Part shown: positions 18,814 through 27,565 of the stretch, one piece after another | How positions within the stretch are numbered: position 1 is the first letter of the stretch | Layout: every line of letters begins with the position of its first letter | From: Acidovorax sp. 1608163 | GTDB taxonomy: Bacteria; Pseudomonadota; Gammaproteobacteria; Burkholderiales; Burkholderiaceae_C | Direction of reading: 5' to 3' | Length of the DNA: 64,000 nucleotides | NCBI RefSeq assembly: GCF_003669015.1 | Contig: NZ_CP033069.1 | Span: 2,738,501 to 2,802,500, forward strand | Notes under the pieces: model-generated | Told to the model about the DNA's origin: nothing | Databases searched by the model: none | What the model saw: the letters and a program-made list of their open reading frames with translations, nothing else | Made by a program: the position numbers and the translations under genes

Positions 18814-20580
18814 ATGCCCGTCATGCCCCTGATCCTGCAACGGCTGCTGCCCTACGCCCCTCGTTTTAGTTTTCTGCGCCCCCCCCAAGAGGCTTCACAA
18901 CAGGCATTGCACCCGGGTTGGGTCGTGCTGTGGATCAGTGTGTGGATGTCTGCGGTGTGCAACGTGCCCCTGTGGCGCGAATTGGCGAACCTGCCTGGGC
19001 ACGGCAGCCTGCGCTCCTGGGCTTTCATGCTGGCCTTCATGGTGCTGGTCACGGCGGGCAATGCTGCGCTGCTCAGCCTGCTGGCCTGGCGCTGGACACT
19101 CAAGCCCGCAGCGGCCCTGCTGGTGCTGATGGCCGCCTTTGGCGCCTATTTCATGCTGGCCTACGGCATTGCCATTGACGCCAGCATGCTCACCAACGTG
19201 CTGCAAACCGATGTGAAGGAAGCGGGCGACCTGCTGAACTGGCGCCTTCCAATGACCGTAGGCGCCTTGGCCCTGCCACCGCTGGTGTGGCTGGCCCGCC
19301 AACCTGTGCGCGCCATGCCCCCTTTGCGCCAGGTGCTGCACAACGCAGTCCTGCTGCTGGCCGCCGTGCTGGTGGCGGTGTGCAGCGTGCTGGTGGTGTT
19401 CCAGGACTTTGCCTCCACCATGCGCAACCACACCCAATTGCGCTACCTGATGAACCCGCTCAACAGCGTGTACGCGCTTGGCAACATTGCCACCCGCCCG
19501 CTGCGCATGGACACCCGCACCATCCTGCCCCTGGGCCGCGATGCCCGCCTGGGCGCCAGCTATGCCCAACAAGACAAGCCACCGCTGCTGGTACTGGTGC
19601 TGGGCGAAACCGGGCGCGCGGGCAACTTCGCCATCAACGGCTACGCCCGCCCCACCACCCCCCACCTGTCGGCACGCAACGACTTGGTCAACGCCCCCAA
19701 CGCCTGGTCGTGCGGCACCAGCACGGCGGCTTCGGTGCCCTGCATGTTTTCGCACCTGGGGCGCAGCGGCTACGAATCGCGCAGCGCCAACTTTGAAGGC
19801 CTGATGGATGTGCTGCAACACGCAGGCCTGGCGGTGCTGTGGGTAGACAACCAATCGGGCTGCAAGGGCACCTGCGACCGCATTCCCAGCGCCGACACAT
19901 CGGCCCAAAAAGACCCCGAACTGTGCCCCACCGGCAGCGACTGCCTGGACAGCATCATGCTCAAAGACCTGGACCAGCGCCTGGCCAACTTGCCCGCCGA
20001 CCAACGCCAGCGCGGTACGGTGGTGGTGCTGCACCAGATGGGCAGCCACGGCCCCGCATACTCCAAACGCTCAGCCCCCGAGCGCAAGCCCTTCCAGCCC
20101 GAATGCAACTCCACCGCGCTGCAAGAGTGCGGACAGCAAGCCGTCATCAATGCCTACGACAACAGCATCGTGGAGACCGACCACTTTCTGAATTCAGTAT
20201 TGAATTGGCTTGCTGGGCATGAAAATAAAGCGCAACCAGCTATGATTTATGTAGCAGACCACGGTGAATCGCTGGGCGAGAACAACATCTACCTGCACGG
20301 CCTGCCCTACTCCATCGCCCCAGACGTGCAAAAGCACGTCCCCTGGATCACCTGGCTCTCGCCCGCCATGCAGTCCCGCAACGGCACCACCACGCCTTGC
20401 CTGCAAAAAGAACTGGCAGAGCAACGCATCACGCACGACAACTACTTCCACTCGGTGCTGGGGCTGATGGACGTGCAAACCGGCGCGTACAAGCCTGAGC
20501 TGGACATGTTTGCGGGCTGCAAGAAGAACGCGGCGCTGGCAGGGGCATCAAACAAGAGCGTGGGATCGCATCGGAGCTAG
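18814..20580 (+). CDS. Phosphoethanolamine transferase, EptA/lipid A type (sulfatase family)
   Basis: Inner-membrane enzyme that moves phosphoethanolamine from phosphatidylethanolamine to lipid A or another envelope glycan, lowering negative charge and cationic-peptide binding. About 588 aa. Five hydrophobic helices lie in the first 200 residues. The periplasmic sulfatase-fold domain has LVLGETGRAGNFAINGYAR (metal Glu), CGTSTAASVPCMFS with the catalytic Thr near residue 300, HQMGSHGPAY and DHGESLGEN. Paired cysteines (NQSGCKGTCD, CNSTALQECG) fit family disulfides. The start is uncertain: GTG at 18799, ATG at 18814 and ATG at 18823 are in frame and none has a strong ribosome site. An AT-rich stretch (20185-20262) inside the gene resembles the intergenic repeat. 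Confidence 0.9.
   Translation: MPVMPLILQRLLPYAPRFSFLRPPQEASQQALHPGWVVLWISVWMSAVCNVPLWRELANLPGHGSLRSWAFMLAFMVLVTAGNAALLSLLAWRWTLKPAAALLVLMAAFGAYFMLAYGIAIDASMLTNVLQTDVKEAGDLLNWRLPMTVGALALPPLVWLARQPVRAMPPLRQVLHNAVLLLAAVLVAVCSVLVVFQDFASTMRNHTQLRYLMNPLNSVYALGNIATRPLRMDTRTILPLGRDARLGASYAQQDKPPLLVLVLGETGRAGNFAINGYARPTTPHLSARNDLVNAPNAWSCGTSTAASVPCMFSHLGRSGYESRSANFEGLMDVLQHAGLAVLWVDNQSGCKGTCDRIPSADTSAQKDPELCPTGSDCLDSIMLKDLDQRLANLPADQRQRGTVVVLHQMGSHGPAYSKRSAPERKPFQPECNSTALQECGQQAVINAYDNSIVETDHFLNSVLNWLAGHENKAQPAMIYVADHGESLGENNIYLHGLPYSIAPDVQKHVPWITWLSPAMQSRNGTTTPCLQKELAEQRITHDNYFHSVLGLMDVQTGAYKPELDMFAGCKKNAALAGASNKSVGSHRS
20228..20245 (+). repeat. Repeat-like segment inside the phosphoethanolamine transferase gene
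   Basis: AAGCGCAACCAGCTATGA matches AAGCGCGACCAGCTATCA at 15311-15328 in 16 of 18 bases. The surrounding 20185-20262 is much more AT-rich than the gene and stays in frame, encoding the stretch between DNSIVETDHF and the metal motif DHGESLGE. Confidence 0.45.
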
Positions 20581-20849
20581 CAAGCAGGCTGCTCGAAAAA
20601 GCGCACTCATAACACGCGGCCTACCAGGACGGCTTGCACCCATTACATCGCCAACCACCATGGTTGGGCGATATGAAACCCGCTGCATCACACCTAGGCC
20701 CCAAATCCGTATCGGCAAAGCCGCGTATCCCAGCGCCAGTTCTATGATGGTGGGAGTCTCTTCCTAGTGACGATGCGCTCGCCAAGGTGGCGCTCAGCCA
20801 CCAAACTCAAGCGCATTTCGCAACCAACACAATTCAGTAGCTCGTACAC

Positions 20850-21209
20850 ATGCGGGTCTTCCAAGTCATATTCTTGAGCGCCGCATTGGCGATGTTGGTC
20901 GCTGGCTGTGAATCGGCCTGCAAAAACGAGATCGCAGGGAACACCGCATCCCCATCTGGCAGGACCAAGGCCGTGGAATTTCACAGAAACTGCGGAGCGA
21001 CAACGGGCTTCAACACACAGGTTTCTGTATTGCCTATGGCAGCGCAATTGCCCGATGAAGGAGGCAATGCTCTTGTGATTGAGGGATCAGCCCCACTGCA
21101 AATGCGTTGGATATCGGATTCGAGCCTCTTGATTGAGGGCTCCGGTTCCGCAAAAGTTTTCAAGCAGGAGTCCTGGGTCGGCGAAGTCAAGATCAGCTAT
21201 GCAAACTAG
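20850..21209 (+). CDS. Small lipoprotein, DUF5412-like
   Basis: 119 aa with a lipoprotein signal peptide (MRVFQVIFLSAALAMLVAGC, lipobox Cys at residue 20). The mature part has SPSGRTKAVEFHRNCGATTGFNTQVS and a beta-rich C-terminus (LQMRWISDSSLLIEG), which resembles DUF5412-type proteins of unknown function. Base composition is lower in GC than its neighbours, hinting at acquisition. It is isolated: 269 bases after the transferase gene with nothing recognised between, and closed by a shared terminator at 21245. Confidence 0.75.
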   Translation: MRVFQVIFLSAALAMLVAGCESACKNEIAGNTASPSGRTKAVEFHRNCGATTGFNTQVSVLPMAAQLPDEGGNALVIEGSAPLQMRWISDSSLLIEGSGSAKVFKQESWVGEVKISYAN

Positions 21210-21244
21210 CCAAAGCTGGCTCATCACTTGATCGCAGCAGCCAC

Positions 21245-21273
21245 AAAAAAAGGGCCAGCGAGGCCCCTTTTTT
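21245..21273. terminator. Bidirectional terminator between the lipoprotein gene and gabD
   Basis: GGGCC/GGCCC core stem (21252-21256, 21262-21266) extended by A and T runs across one bulged C. Convergent genes end on both sides. Confidence 0.8.
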
Positions 21274-21286
21274 CAGCCTCTTTGTC

Positions 21287-22762
21287 TCAGTCCAGCAGCC
21301 CCTGGCAAACATACTTGGTGTGCAGGTAATCGTCGAGCCCATGGGTCGAGCCCTCGCGGCCGTAGCCGGACTCCTTCACCCCCCCAAACGGCGCAGCCTC
21401 CGCCGCAATCGCCCCTTCGTTGATGCCGACAATGCCCGTCTCCAGGGCTTCGGCCACCCGCCAGATGCGCTTGACGTTCTGGCTGTAGAAGTACCCCGCC
21501 AGCCCAAACGGTGTGTCATTGGCCTGGGCCACCACTTCGGCCTCATCGTCAAACACCGTGAGCGGCGCCACCGGCCCAAAGGTCTCCTCGCACGCACAGG
21601 CCATGCGGGCATCGGCCCCGCTGAGCACCGTGGGGGCGTAGTAGTTGGGGCCCAGGTGGGCCAGGCGTTGGCCCCCGGTGAGCACCTTGGCCCCCTTGGC
21701 CACAGCGTCGTTGACATGCCGCTCGATCTTCTCCACCGCCCGGTCATTGATCATGGGGCCGATCTGCGAGGCCGGATCGCTGGCCGGGCCAACCTTGAGG
21801 GCGGCCACCTTGGCTGCCAGCTTGGCGGCAAAGGTGTCAAACACGCTGCGGTGCACAAACACCCGGTTGGGGCACACACAGGTCTGGCCACCGTTTCTGA
21901 ACTTGGCGGCCATCAGGCCGTCCACCGCGGCATCCAGGTCGGCATCGTCAAACACGATGAAAGGTGCATTGCCCCCCAACTCCAGAGACAGCTTCTTGAG
22001 CGTGTCGGCACTGCGCCGGGCCAGGTGCTTGCCCACAGGGGTGGAGCCGGTGAAGGTGATCTTGCGCACCCGGCTGTCATCCAGCCACACATCCACCACC
22101 GCAGGGGTGTTCTGGCGTGAGGCAGTGACGATATTGAGCACCCCCGCAGGCACGCCTGCCTCATGGGCCAGCAGCACCAAAGCCAAAGACGTCAGCGGTG
22201 TGTCCTCGGCAGGCTTGCACACCACCGTGCACCCTGCTGCCAGGGCCGGGGCGATCTTGCGGGCGATCATGGCAGCGGGGAAGTTCCAGGGGGTGATGGC
22301 AGCCACCACGCCCACAGGCTCCTTCAAGGCAAACATGCGGCGACCGGGCACCGGGGCGGGAATGACCTCGCCATTCATGCGCGTGGCCTCTTCACCAAAC
22401 CACTCGATGTAGCTGGCGGCGTAAGCCACCTCGCCCTTGCCTTCGGCCAAAGGCTTACCTTGCTCCAGCGAAATCAACGCCCCCAGATCATCCTGGTGGG
22501 CCAGCACCAGATCGTTCCAGCGCTTGATGATGGCTGCGCGCTGCTTGGCGGGGACTTTGCGCCAAGTGGCGAAAGCAGCATGGGCGGCATCCAGGGCGGC
22601 CAGGGCTTCGGTAGCCCCCGAGTCAGGCACCGAGGTGATGACGGCGCCGGTGGCGGGGTTGGTGACATCCAGGCGGGGGCCAGTGAAGGCTGTCCATTGG
22701 CCGGCGATGAAGTTGGCGCTGCGGATCAGGTCGGGGCGGGTGAGCGAAAGAGTGGCAGACAT
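21287..22762 (-). CDS. gabD: NAD(P)-dependent succinate-semialdehyde dehydrogenase
   Basis: It oxidises succinate semialdehyde to succinate, the last step of GABA and related degradation. 491 aa of the aldehyde dehydrogenase superfamily: PWNFPAAMIARKIAPALAAG, KPAEDTPLTSLAL, FTGSTPVGKHL, LELGGNAPFIVFDDAD (general base Glu) and GGQTCVCPNRVFVH (catalytic Cys). GabD-type residues dominate, including GINEGAIAAEAAPFGGVKESGYGREG at the C-terminus. It is the last gene of the long minus-strand catabolic run, 75 bases after the tartrate dehydrogenase-like gene, with a repeat copy in that gap. Its product would enter the TCA cycle at Sdh. Confidence 0.92.
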   Translation of the reverse strand: MSATLSLTRPDLIRSANFIAGQWTAFTGPRLDVTNPATGAVITSVPDSGATEALAALDAAHAAFATWRKVPAKQRAAIIKRWNDLVLAHQDDLGALISLEQGKPLAEGKGEVAYAASYIEWFGEEATRMNGEVIPAPVPGRRMFALKEPVGVVAAITPWNFPAAMIARKIAPALAAGCTVVCKPAEDTPLTSLALVLLAHEAGVPAGVLNIVTASRQNTPAVVDVWLDDSRVRKITFTGSTPVGKHLARRSADTLKKLSLELGGNAPFIVFDDADLDAAVDGLMAAKFRNGGQTCVCPNRVFVHRSVFDTFAAKLAAKVAALKVGPASDPASQIGPMINDRAVEKIERHVNDAVAKGAKVLTGGQRLAHLGPNYYAPTVLSGADARMACACEETFGPVAPLTVFDDEAEVVAQANDTPFGLAGYFYSQNVKRIWRVAEALETGIVGINEGAIAAEAAPFGGVKESGYGREGSTHGLDDYLHTKYVCQGLLD

Positions 22763-22783
22763 GGGGTTTGAATGAAATGGGGC

Positions 22784-22810
22784 TCTGGCGCTTATCTAAT
22801 AAGCGCTAGA
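22784..22810. repeat. Dispersed palindromic repeat, good copy
   Basis: TCTGGCGCTTAT (22784-22795) and ATAAGCGCTAGA (22799-22810) are 12-bp inverted arms with one G/T mismatch and a three-base loop. Lies between gabD and the tartrate dehydrogenase-like gene. Confidence 0.8.
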
Positions 22811-22837
22811 AGCTATTGTTTTAGGAGCAATTAACTA

Positions 22838-23926
22838 TCAACCTTGGGCAATCAAAGCGGCAATGGCCTCACCGACCTGCGTGGTGTTGGCCGTGCCCCC
22901 CAGGTCCGGCGTGCGCGGCCCACCCTTGAGCGTCTCTTCAATCGCACCCACGATCGCATCGTGCGCCTGGCGCCCCGCACCCTGGCCTTGCGTGAGGAAG
23001 TCCAGCATCAGCGCCCCCGACCAGATCATCGCAATCGGGTTGGCAATGTTCTTGCCGTAGATGTCAGGCGCGGAGCCGTGCACGGGCTCGAACAGGCTGG
23101 GGAAGTTGCGCTCGGGGTTGAGGTTGGCCGAAGGGGCCAGGCCGATGGTGCCGGTGGTGGCCGGGCCTAGGTCACTGAGGATGTCACCGAACAGGTTGGT
23201 GGCGGCCACCACGTCAAAGCGCCCGGGCTGCAGCACAAAGCGGGCGGTGAGGATGTCGATGTGCTGCTTGTCCAGCGTGATCTCGGGGTAGTCTTTGGCG
23301 ACGTCGTCCGCCCTCTTATCCCACCAGGGCATGCTGATGGCGATGCCGTTGCTCTTGGTGGCCAGGGTGACGTGCTTTTTGGGGCGGCTTTGGGCCAGGT
23401 CGAAGGCGAACTTCAAGAGGCGGTTGGCGCCGTGGCGGGAGTAGACCGATTCCTGGATGACGATTTCGCGGTCGGTGCCTTCGTACATGATGCCGCCCAG
23501 GGACGTGTATTCGCCCTCGGTGTTCTCGCGCACCACGTAGTAGTCGATGTCTCCGGGCTTGCGGCCTGCCAGGGGGCAAGGTACGCCTTCAAACAAACGC
23601 ACGGGGCGCAGGTTGATGTACTGGTCGAACTCGCGGCGGAACTTGAGGAGGGACCCCCACAGCGAGACATGGTCGGGCACGGTGGCGGGCCAGCCGACGG
23701 CGCCAAAGAAGATGGCGTCCATGCCTGACAGTTGCGCCTTCCAGTCGTCGGGCATCATTTTTCCGTGGGCGGCGTAGTAATCGCAGCTGGCCCACTCGAA
23801 GGTGTGCAGTTGCAGCTCAAAGCCAAAGCGGGCGGCGGCGGCCTGAACAGCGCGCAGGCCTTCGGGCATCACTTCTTTGCCGATGCCGTCTCCGGGCAGT
23901 ACGGCGATGCGGAATGCGGGAATCAT
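22838..23926 (-). CDS. Tartrate dehydrogenase / D-malate dehydrogenase-like enzyme
   Basis: 362 aa of the isocitrate/isopropylmalate dehydrogenase superfamily, NAD and Mn/Mg dependent, acting on tartrate, D-malate or a related 2-hydroxyacid. Signatures are LPGDGIGKEVMPEGLRAV, FGAVGWP, VVRENTEGEYTSLGGIMYEGTDREIVIQESVYSR, LATKSNGIAISMPWWDKR and the metal-binding FGDILSDLGPATTGTIGLAPSANLNPE. It matches the tartrate dehydrogenase (TtuC/DmlA) branch and not LeuB. GAGGAG lies upstream of the ATG. It follows the ABC ATPase by 32 bases, so it belongs to the transport operon. The exact substrate is not decided by sequence. Confidence 0.88.
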   Translation of the reverse strand: MIPAFRIAVLPGDGIGKEVMPEGLRAVQAAAARFGFELQLHTFEWASCDYYAAHGKMMPDDWKAQLSGMDAIFFGAVGWPATVPDHVSLWGSLLKFRREFDQYINLRPVRLFEGVPCPLAGRKPGDIDYYVVRENTEGEYTSLGGIMYEGTDREIVIQESVYSRHGANRLLKFAFDLAQSRPKKHVTLATKSNGIAISMPWWDKRADDVAKDYPEITLDKQHIDILTARFVLQPGRFDVVAATNLFGDILSDLGPATTGTIGLAPSANLNPERNFPSLFEPVHGSAPDIYGKNIANPIAMIWSGALMLDFLTQGQGAGRQAHDAIVGAIEETLKGGPRTPDLGGTANTTQVGEAIAALIAQG

Positions 23927-23958
23927 GGAGTACTCCTCTTTGAAGACCTGTGAACGGA

Positions 23959-25605
23959 TCAGGCAGCCATTGCAAGCGCAGGCGCGGCAGCCAGGCGCTG
24001 CGGGTCACGCTCTTCCAGCCAGCCCTGGCGCAGCTCGGGCACCGAGGCAGCCAGCAGCTCGTAGTACGGGTGGTGCGGGCCCTTGTCAAAGTCGGCACGC
24101 GCCACCTGGTCGAGCTTGCGGCCATGCTGCATGACAATGATTTCATCGCACACCGCACGCACCGTGTGCAGGTCGTGGCTGATGAAGAGGTAGGACACGC
24201 CCAGCTCGCGGCGCAGGTCGGCCATCAAATCCAGCACGGCAGCACCCACCACGGTGTCCAGGGCCGATGTGACTTCGTCGCACAGGATCAAATCGGGCTC
24301 GGCCGCCAGGGCCCGCGCCAGGTTCACCCGCTGCTTTTGCCCGCCCGAGAGCCCGCCCGGCAGTCGCTGGGCCACGCTGTGTGGCAAGCGCACCAGGTCC
24401 AGCAGCTCATGGATACGGCGCTGCAAAGCGGGCCCCTGCAGGCCTTTGTAGAACTGCAGTGGGCGCGCCAGGATGCGCTCGATGGTCTGCGAGGGGTTCA
24501 GCGCCGTGTCGGCCATCTGGAACACGATCTGGATCTGCCGCAGCTCTTCCTTGCTGCGCTGCCCCAGGTCAGGTTTGAGCTCGCGGTTGTTGAAAAGCAT
24601 GGAGCCCTTGCATGGCGCGATCAGTCCCGCAATCGCCCGCGCCAGCGTGGTCTTGCCCGAGCCCGATTCGCCAATCACCCCAATGGCCTGGCCCCGGTAC
24701 AGCTTGAAGTTGATGTCTTCCAAAATGAGCGTGGCGGGCTGGCCCTTGGCGTCCAAAGCGCCGTAGCCTGCAGACAGCTCGCGCACATCGAGCAGCAGCT
24801 CCCCCTCGCCTTTGCAATGCTCTGTGGCACGCGGCACGGGGCGGGCTGCGGCCAGCAGGCTCTTGGTGTAGTCGTGCGCGGGCTCGGCCAGGATGCGGGC
24901 GGTGGTGTTCACCTCCTGCGTCTTGCCGCCGCGCAGCACCAGAATGTGGTCGGCCATCTGCGCCACCACGGCCAGGTCATGGCTCACATACACCGCCGTG
25001 GCCTGCCGCTCGCGCACCACGCGCCGAAAGGCACGCAGCACCTCGATCTGCGTGGTCACGTCCAGCGCAGTGGTAGGTTCGTCCAGGATCACCACATCGG
25101 GGTCGGTGATGAGCGCCATGGCCGCCATCAGCCGCTGCAATTGCCCGCCCGATACCTGGTGCGGGTAGCGCTGGCCAATGGTGTCGGGGTTGGGCAAGGC
25201 CAGCTCGCGGAACAGTTCCACGGCCTTGCGCTCGGCCTCTTGCCGCGTCAGCGCGCCGTGGATGCCCGCAGGCTCCACCACCTGGTCCATGATGGTGCGC
25301 GAGGGGTTGAACGACGCCGCTGCACTCTGCGCGATGTACGACACGGTGCGCCCGCGCATGGCCCGCTGCCCTGCGGGCGAGAGCTTCAGCACATCGGTAT
25401 CGCCAATGCGCACGCTGCCCCCTGAGATAGCGCAGCCGCGGCGCGCATAGCCCATCAAGGCCAGGGCCGTGGTGGTCTTGCCCGAGCCCGACTCGCCAAT
25501 CAGTGCCAGCACCTCGCCGGGCTGGATGGCAAAGCTCAAATGATCGACCAGGGTCTGGTCGCCTGCGGTGATGTGCAGGCCTTCGACGATGACGGAAGCA
25601 CCCAT
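23959..25605 (-). CDS. ABC transporter ATP-binding protein, fused DppD-DppF type
   Basis: 548 aa with two complete ATPase domains of the peptide/opine/nickel class. First: Walker A GESGSGKTTTAL near residue 45, signature VSGGQLQRL, Walker B VVILDEPTTALD, switch HDLAVV. Second: Walker A GESGSGKTTLARAIAG, signature LSGGQKQRVNLARAL, Walker B LILCDEVTSALD. Note the Q-loop FQMADTALNPSQTI and the unusual CDE in the second Walker B. The ATG at 25605 has AAGGAG before it. It energises the two permeases just upstream; the permease stop and this start are ten bases apart. Confidence 0.92.
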   Translation of the reverse strand: MGASVIVEGLHITAGDQTLVDHLSFAIQPGEVLALIGESGSGKTTTALALMGYARRGCAISGGSVRIGDTDVLKLSPAGQRAMRGRTVSYIAQSAAASFNPSRTIMDQVVEPAGIHGALTRQEAERKAVELFRELALPNPDTIGQRYPHQVSGGQLQRLMAAMALITDPDVVILDEPTTALDVTTQIEVLRAFRRVVRERQATAVYVSHDLAVVAQMADHILVLRGGKTQEVNTTARILAEPAHDYTKSLLAAARPVPRATEHCKGEGELLLDVRELSAGYGALDAKGQPATLILEDINFKLYRGQAIGVIGESGSGKTTLARAIAGLIAPCKGSMLFNNRELKPDLGQRSKEELRQIQIVFQMADTALNPSQTIERILARPLQFYKGLQGPALQRRIHELLDLVRLPHSVAQRLPGGLSGGQKQRVNLARALAAEPDLILCDEVTSALDTVVGAAVLDLMADLRRELGVSYLFISHDLHTVRAVCDEIIVMQHGRKLDQVARADFDKGPHHPYYELLAASVPELRQGWLEERDPQRLAAAPALAMAA

Positions 25606-25615
25606 TCTTAGCTCC

Positions 25616-26491
25616 TTAGCGTTCGCGGGCTGCACGGCCCGGCAGGTTGTCGATCACCAGATTGACGGCAATCGTCAGGCTGGCAATGGCCAGCGCGGGG
25701 GCAATCACCGAAGCGCCTGCGTCAGACAGCGAGCCGATGTTCTCGCGCACCAGAGAGCCCCAGTCAGCCTCGGGGGGCTGAATGCCCAGGCCCAGAAAGC
25801 TCAGGCTGGCCAGCAGCAGCACCACGTACACAAAGCGCAGCCCCAGGTCGGCCAGCATGGGGCCAATGATGTTGGGCAGTATCTCGCGCAGCATGATGTA
25901 GAGCTTGCCTTCACCGCGTGTGCGGGCCACCGTCACGTAGTCCAGCGCATTGATGTTGACGGCCAGCGAGCGGGCAATGCGAAAGGCCCCAGGCACGTAG
26001 ATGAGCGCGGCCGTAAACACCAGCATGCCCACCGAAGACCCAAAGCCTGCCACCAGCACGAGCGCAAACATCTTGCTGGGGATGGAGGTCAGGGTGTCGA
26101 GCAAGCGGCTGAGCACCGCATCCAGCACCGGCCCGCTGGACGCGGCCAGCAGCGCCAGCACCGTGCCCGTGCCACTGGCCAACATCGTGGCCACCAGCGC
26201 CAGGCCCACGGTGTAGCGGGCACCCTGCACCACGCGCACCAGCATGTCGCGCCCCAGGTAGTCAGTGCCCAGCCAATGGGTTGCGTCGATGGGGGCATAG
26301 ACCACAGACGCCTGCAAGTCCACCAGCGACCTGGGCAGCAGCGCGGGCCCCACCAGCGCCGTGGCGAGCCAGAACACCAGAATGGCCAGCCCGACCAACC
26401 CGGAAAAGCCAAAGCCTGCCAGCCAACGCCCCACCCCGCTGCGGCGTGAAGCGGGGGCAGCCTGGGTGGGCAAAGAAGGAAGTGTGTCCAT
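25616..26491 (-). CDS. ABC transporter permease, DppC/OppC type
   Basis: 291 aa. N-terminal cytoplasmic tail, one anchoring helix (about 25-48), then a binding-protein-dependent transport domain with five helices. The EAA loop is AARTRGEGKLYIMLREILPNIIGP-like in the sequence around residues 190-215. LGTDYLGRDMLVRVVQGAR near residue 75 is the DppC/OppC family hallmark. It pairs with the DppB-type permease upstream. ATG 26491 is used; a TTG directly precedes it. Confidence 0.92.
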   Translation of the reverse strand: MDTLPSLPTQAAPASRRSGVGRWLAGFGFSGLVGLAILVFWLATALVGPALLPRSLVDLQASVVYAPIDATHWLGTDYLGRDMLVRVVQGARYTVGLALVATMLASGTGTVLALLAASSGPVLDAVLSRLLDTLTSIPSKMFALVLVAGFGSSVGMLVFTAALIYVPGAFRIARSLAVNINALDYVTVARTRGEGKLYIMLREILPNIIGPMLADLGLRFVYVVLLLASLSFLGLGIQPPEADWGSLVRENIGSLSDAGASVIAPALAIASLTIAVNLVIDNLPGRAARER

Positions 26492-26571
26492 CAAAAGGTC
26501 CCCGTTGTTTCAACTGTATTGCGCGGCATGTGCCGGTGTTTCTGTGTGCGCATGGTTCGCTCCTGGGCTCA

Positions 26572-27528
26572 TCAGCGGTGGCGCAAACGGGGGTTCGCCA
26601 CAATGCCACACACATCGGCCAGCGTGACCAGCAGCAGGTAGCCCGTGCAGAAAATCATGGCGCAGGTTTGCACCAGCGGCATGTCGCGCTGGGTGACGCC
26701 ATCCACCATCAGCTTGGCAATGCCGGGGTAGTTGAAGATGGTTTCGATCACAATCACCCCGCCCAACAGGTACGACAGCGACAGCGCCACGGCATTGGCA
26801 ATCGGCCCCACCGCGTTGGGCAGTGCGTGGGCCAGCACCATGCGCATGGGCGATGCGCCCTTGAGCCGCACCATCTCGATGTAGGGGGCCTCCAGCTGGT
26901 CGATCACTGCAGCACGGGTCATGCGCATCATCTGCGCAACGATCACACAGCACAGGCTGAGCACCGGCATGGCAAACGCACGCAGCATCTGGCCCAGCGA
27001 TTCAATGTCGCTCACGTAAGACAGCGCAGGCAGCCAGCGCAGCTGCACCGCAAACACCAGCACCGCCAGCGTGGCCACCAGAAACTCGGGCACCGAGACC
27101 ACGGCCACCGACAGACTCGACGCTATGCGGTCCAGCCACGAACCGCGCCACACCGCCGAGGCAATGCCAAACACCAGGGCGATGGGCACGGAGAACAGCG
27201 CCGTCACTGCGGCCAACAGCAATGAGTTGGGCAGGCGGCTGCCGACCAGTTCGGCCACCGGCATCTGCGTGGTTACGGACTGCCCCAGGTCACCGCGCAC
27301 CACGCCCCCCAGCCACTTCAGGTAGCGCTCAGGGGCGGGCACATTCAGCCCCATCTGGGTGCGCAAGGCAGCCAAGGCTTCAGGGGTCGCATCTTGGCCC
27401 AGCTGTTCCTGCGCAGCATCGCCGGGCAGCACGGCGGTGATCGAAAAAACGATCACCGACACCGCCAGCAGCGACAGCAGCGCAATGAGCAGGCGCTTGG
27501 CCAGCAGCGAGAGAATCACGCGGTTCAT
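26572..27528 (-). CDS. ABC transporter permease, DppB/OppB type
   Basis: 318 aa, six transmembrane helices. The N-terminal helix and periplasmic loop carry LPGDAAQEQLGQDATPEALAALR and GDLGQSVTTQMPVAEL, typical of DppB. The EAA loop is ALRLKGAS-like, seen here as VRLKGASPMRMVLAHALPNA, and GGVIVIETIFNYPGIAKL is conserved. It lies 37 bases after the binding-protein gene. Confidence 0.92.
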   Translation of the reverse strand: MNRVILSLLAKRLLIALLSLLAVSVIVFSITAVLPGDAAQEQLGQDATPEALAALRTQMGLNVPAPERYLKWLGGVVRGDLGQSVTTQMPVAELVGSRLPNSLLLAAVTALFSVPIALVFGIASAVWRGSWLDRIASSLSVAVVSVPEFLVATLAVLVFAVQLRWLPALSYVSDIESLGQMLRAFAMPVLSLCCVIVAQMMRMTRAAVIDQLEAPYIEMVRLKGASPMRMVLAHALPNAVGPIANAVALSLSYLLGGVIVIETIFNYPGIAKLMVDGVTQRDMPLVQTCAMIFCTGYLLLVTLADVCGIVANPRLRHR

Positions 27529-27565
27529 GCAAAGCCTTCCATTGCAGTGTGCCGGAGCCCGCGCG

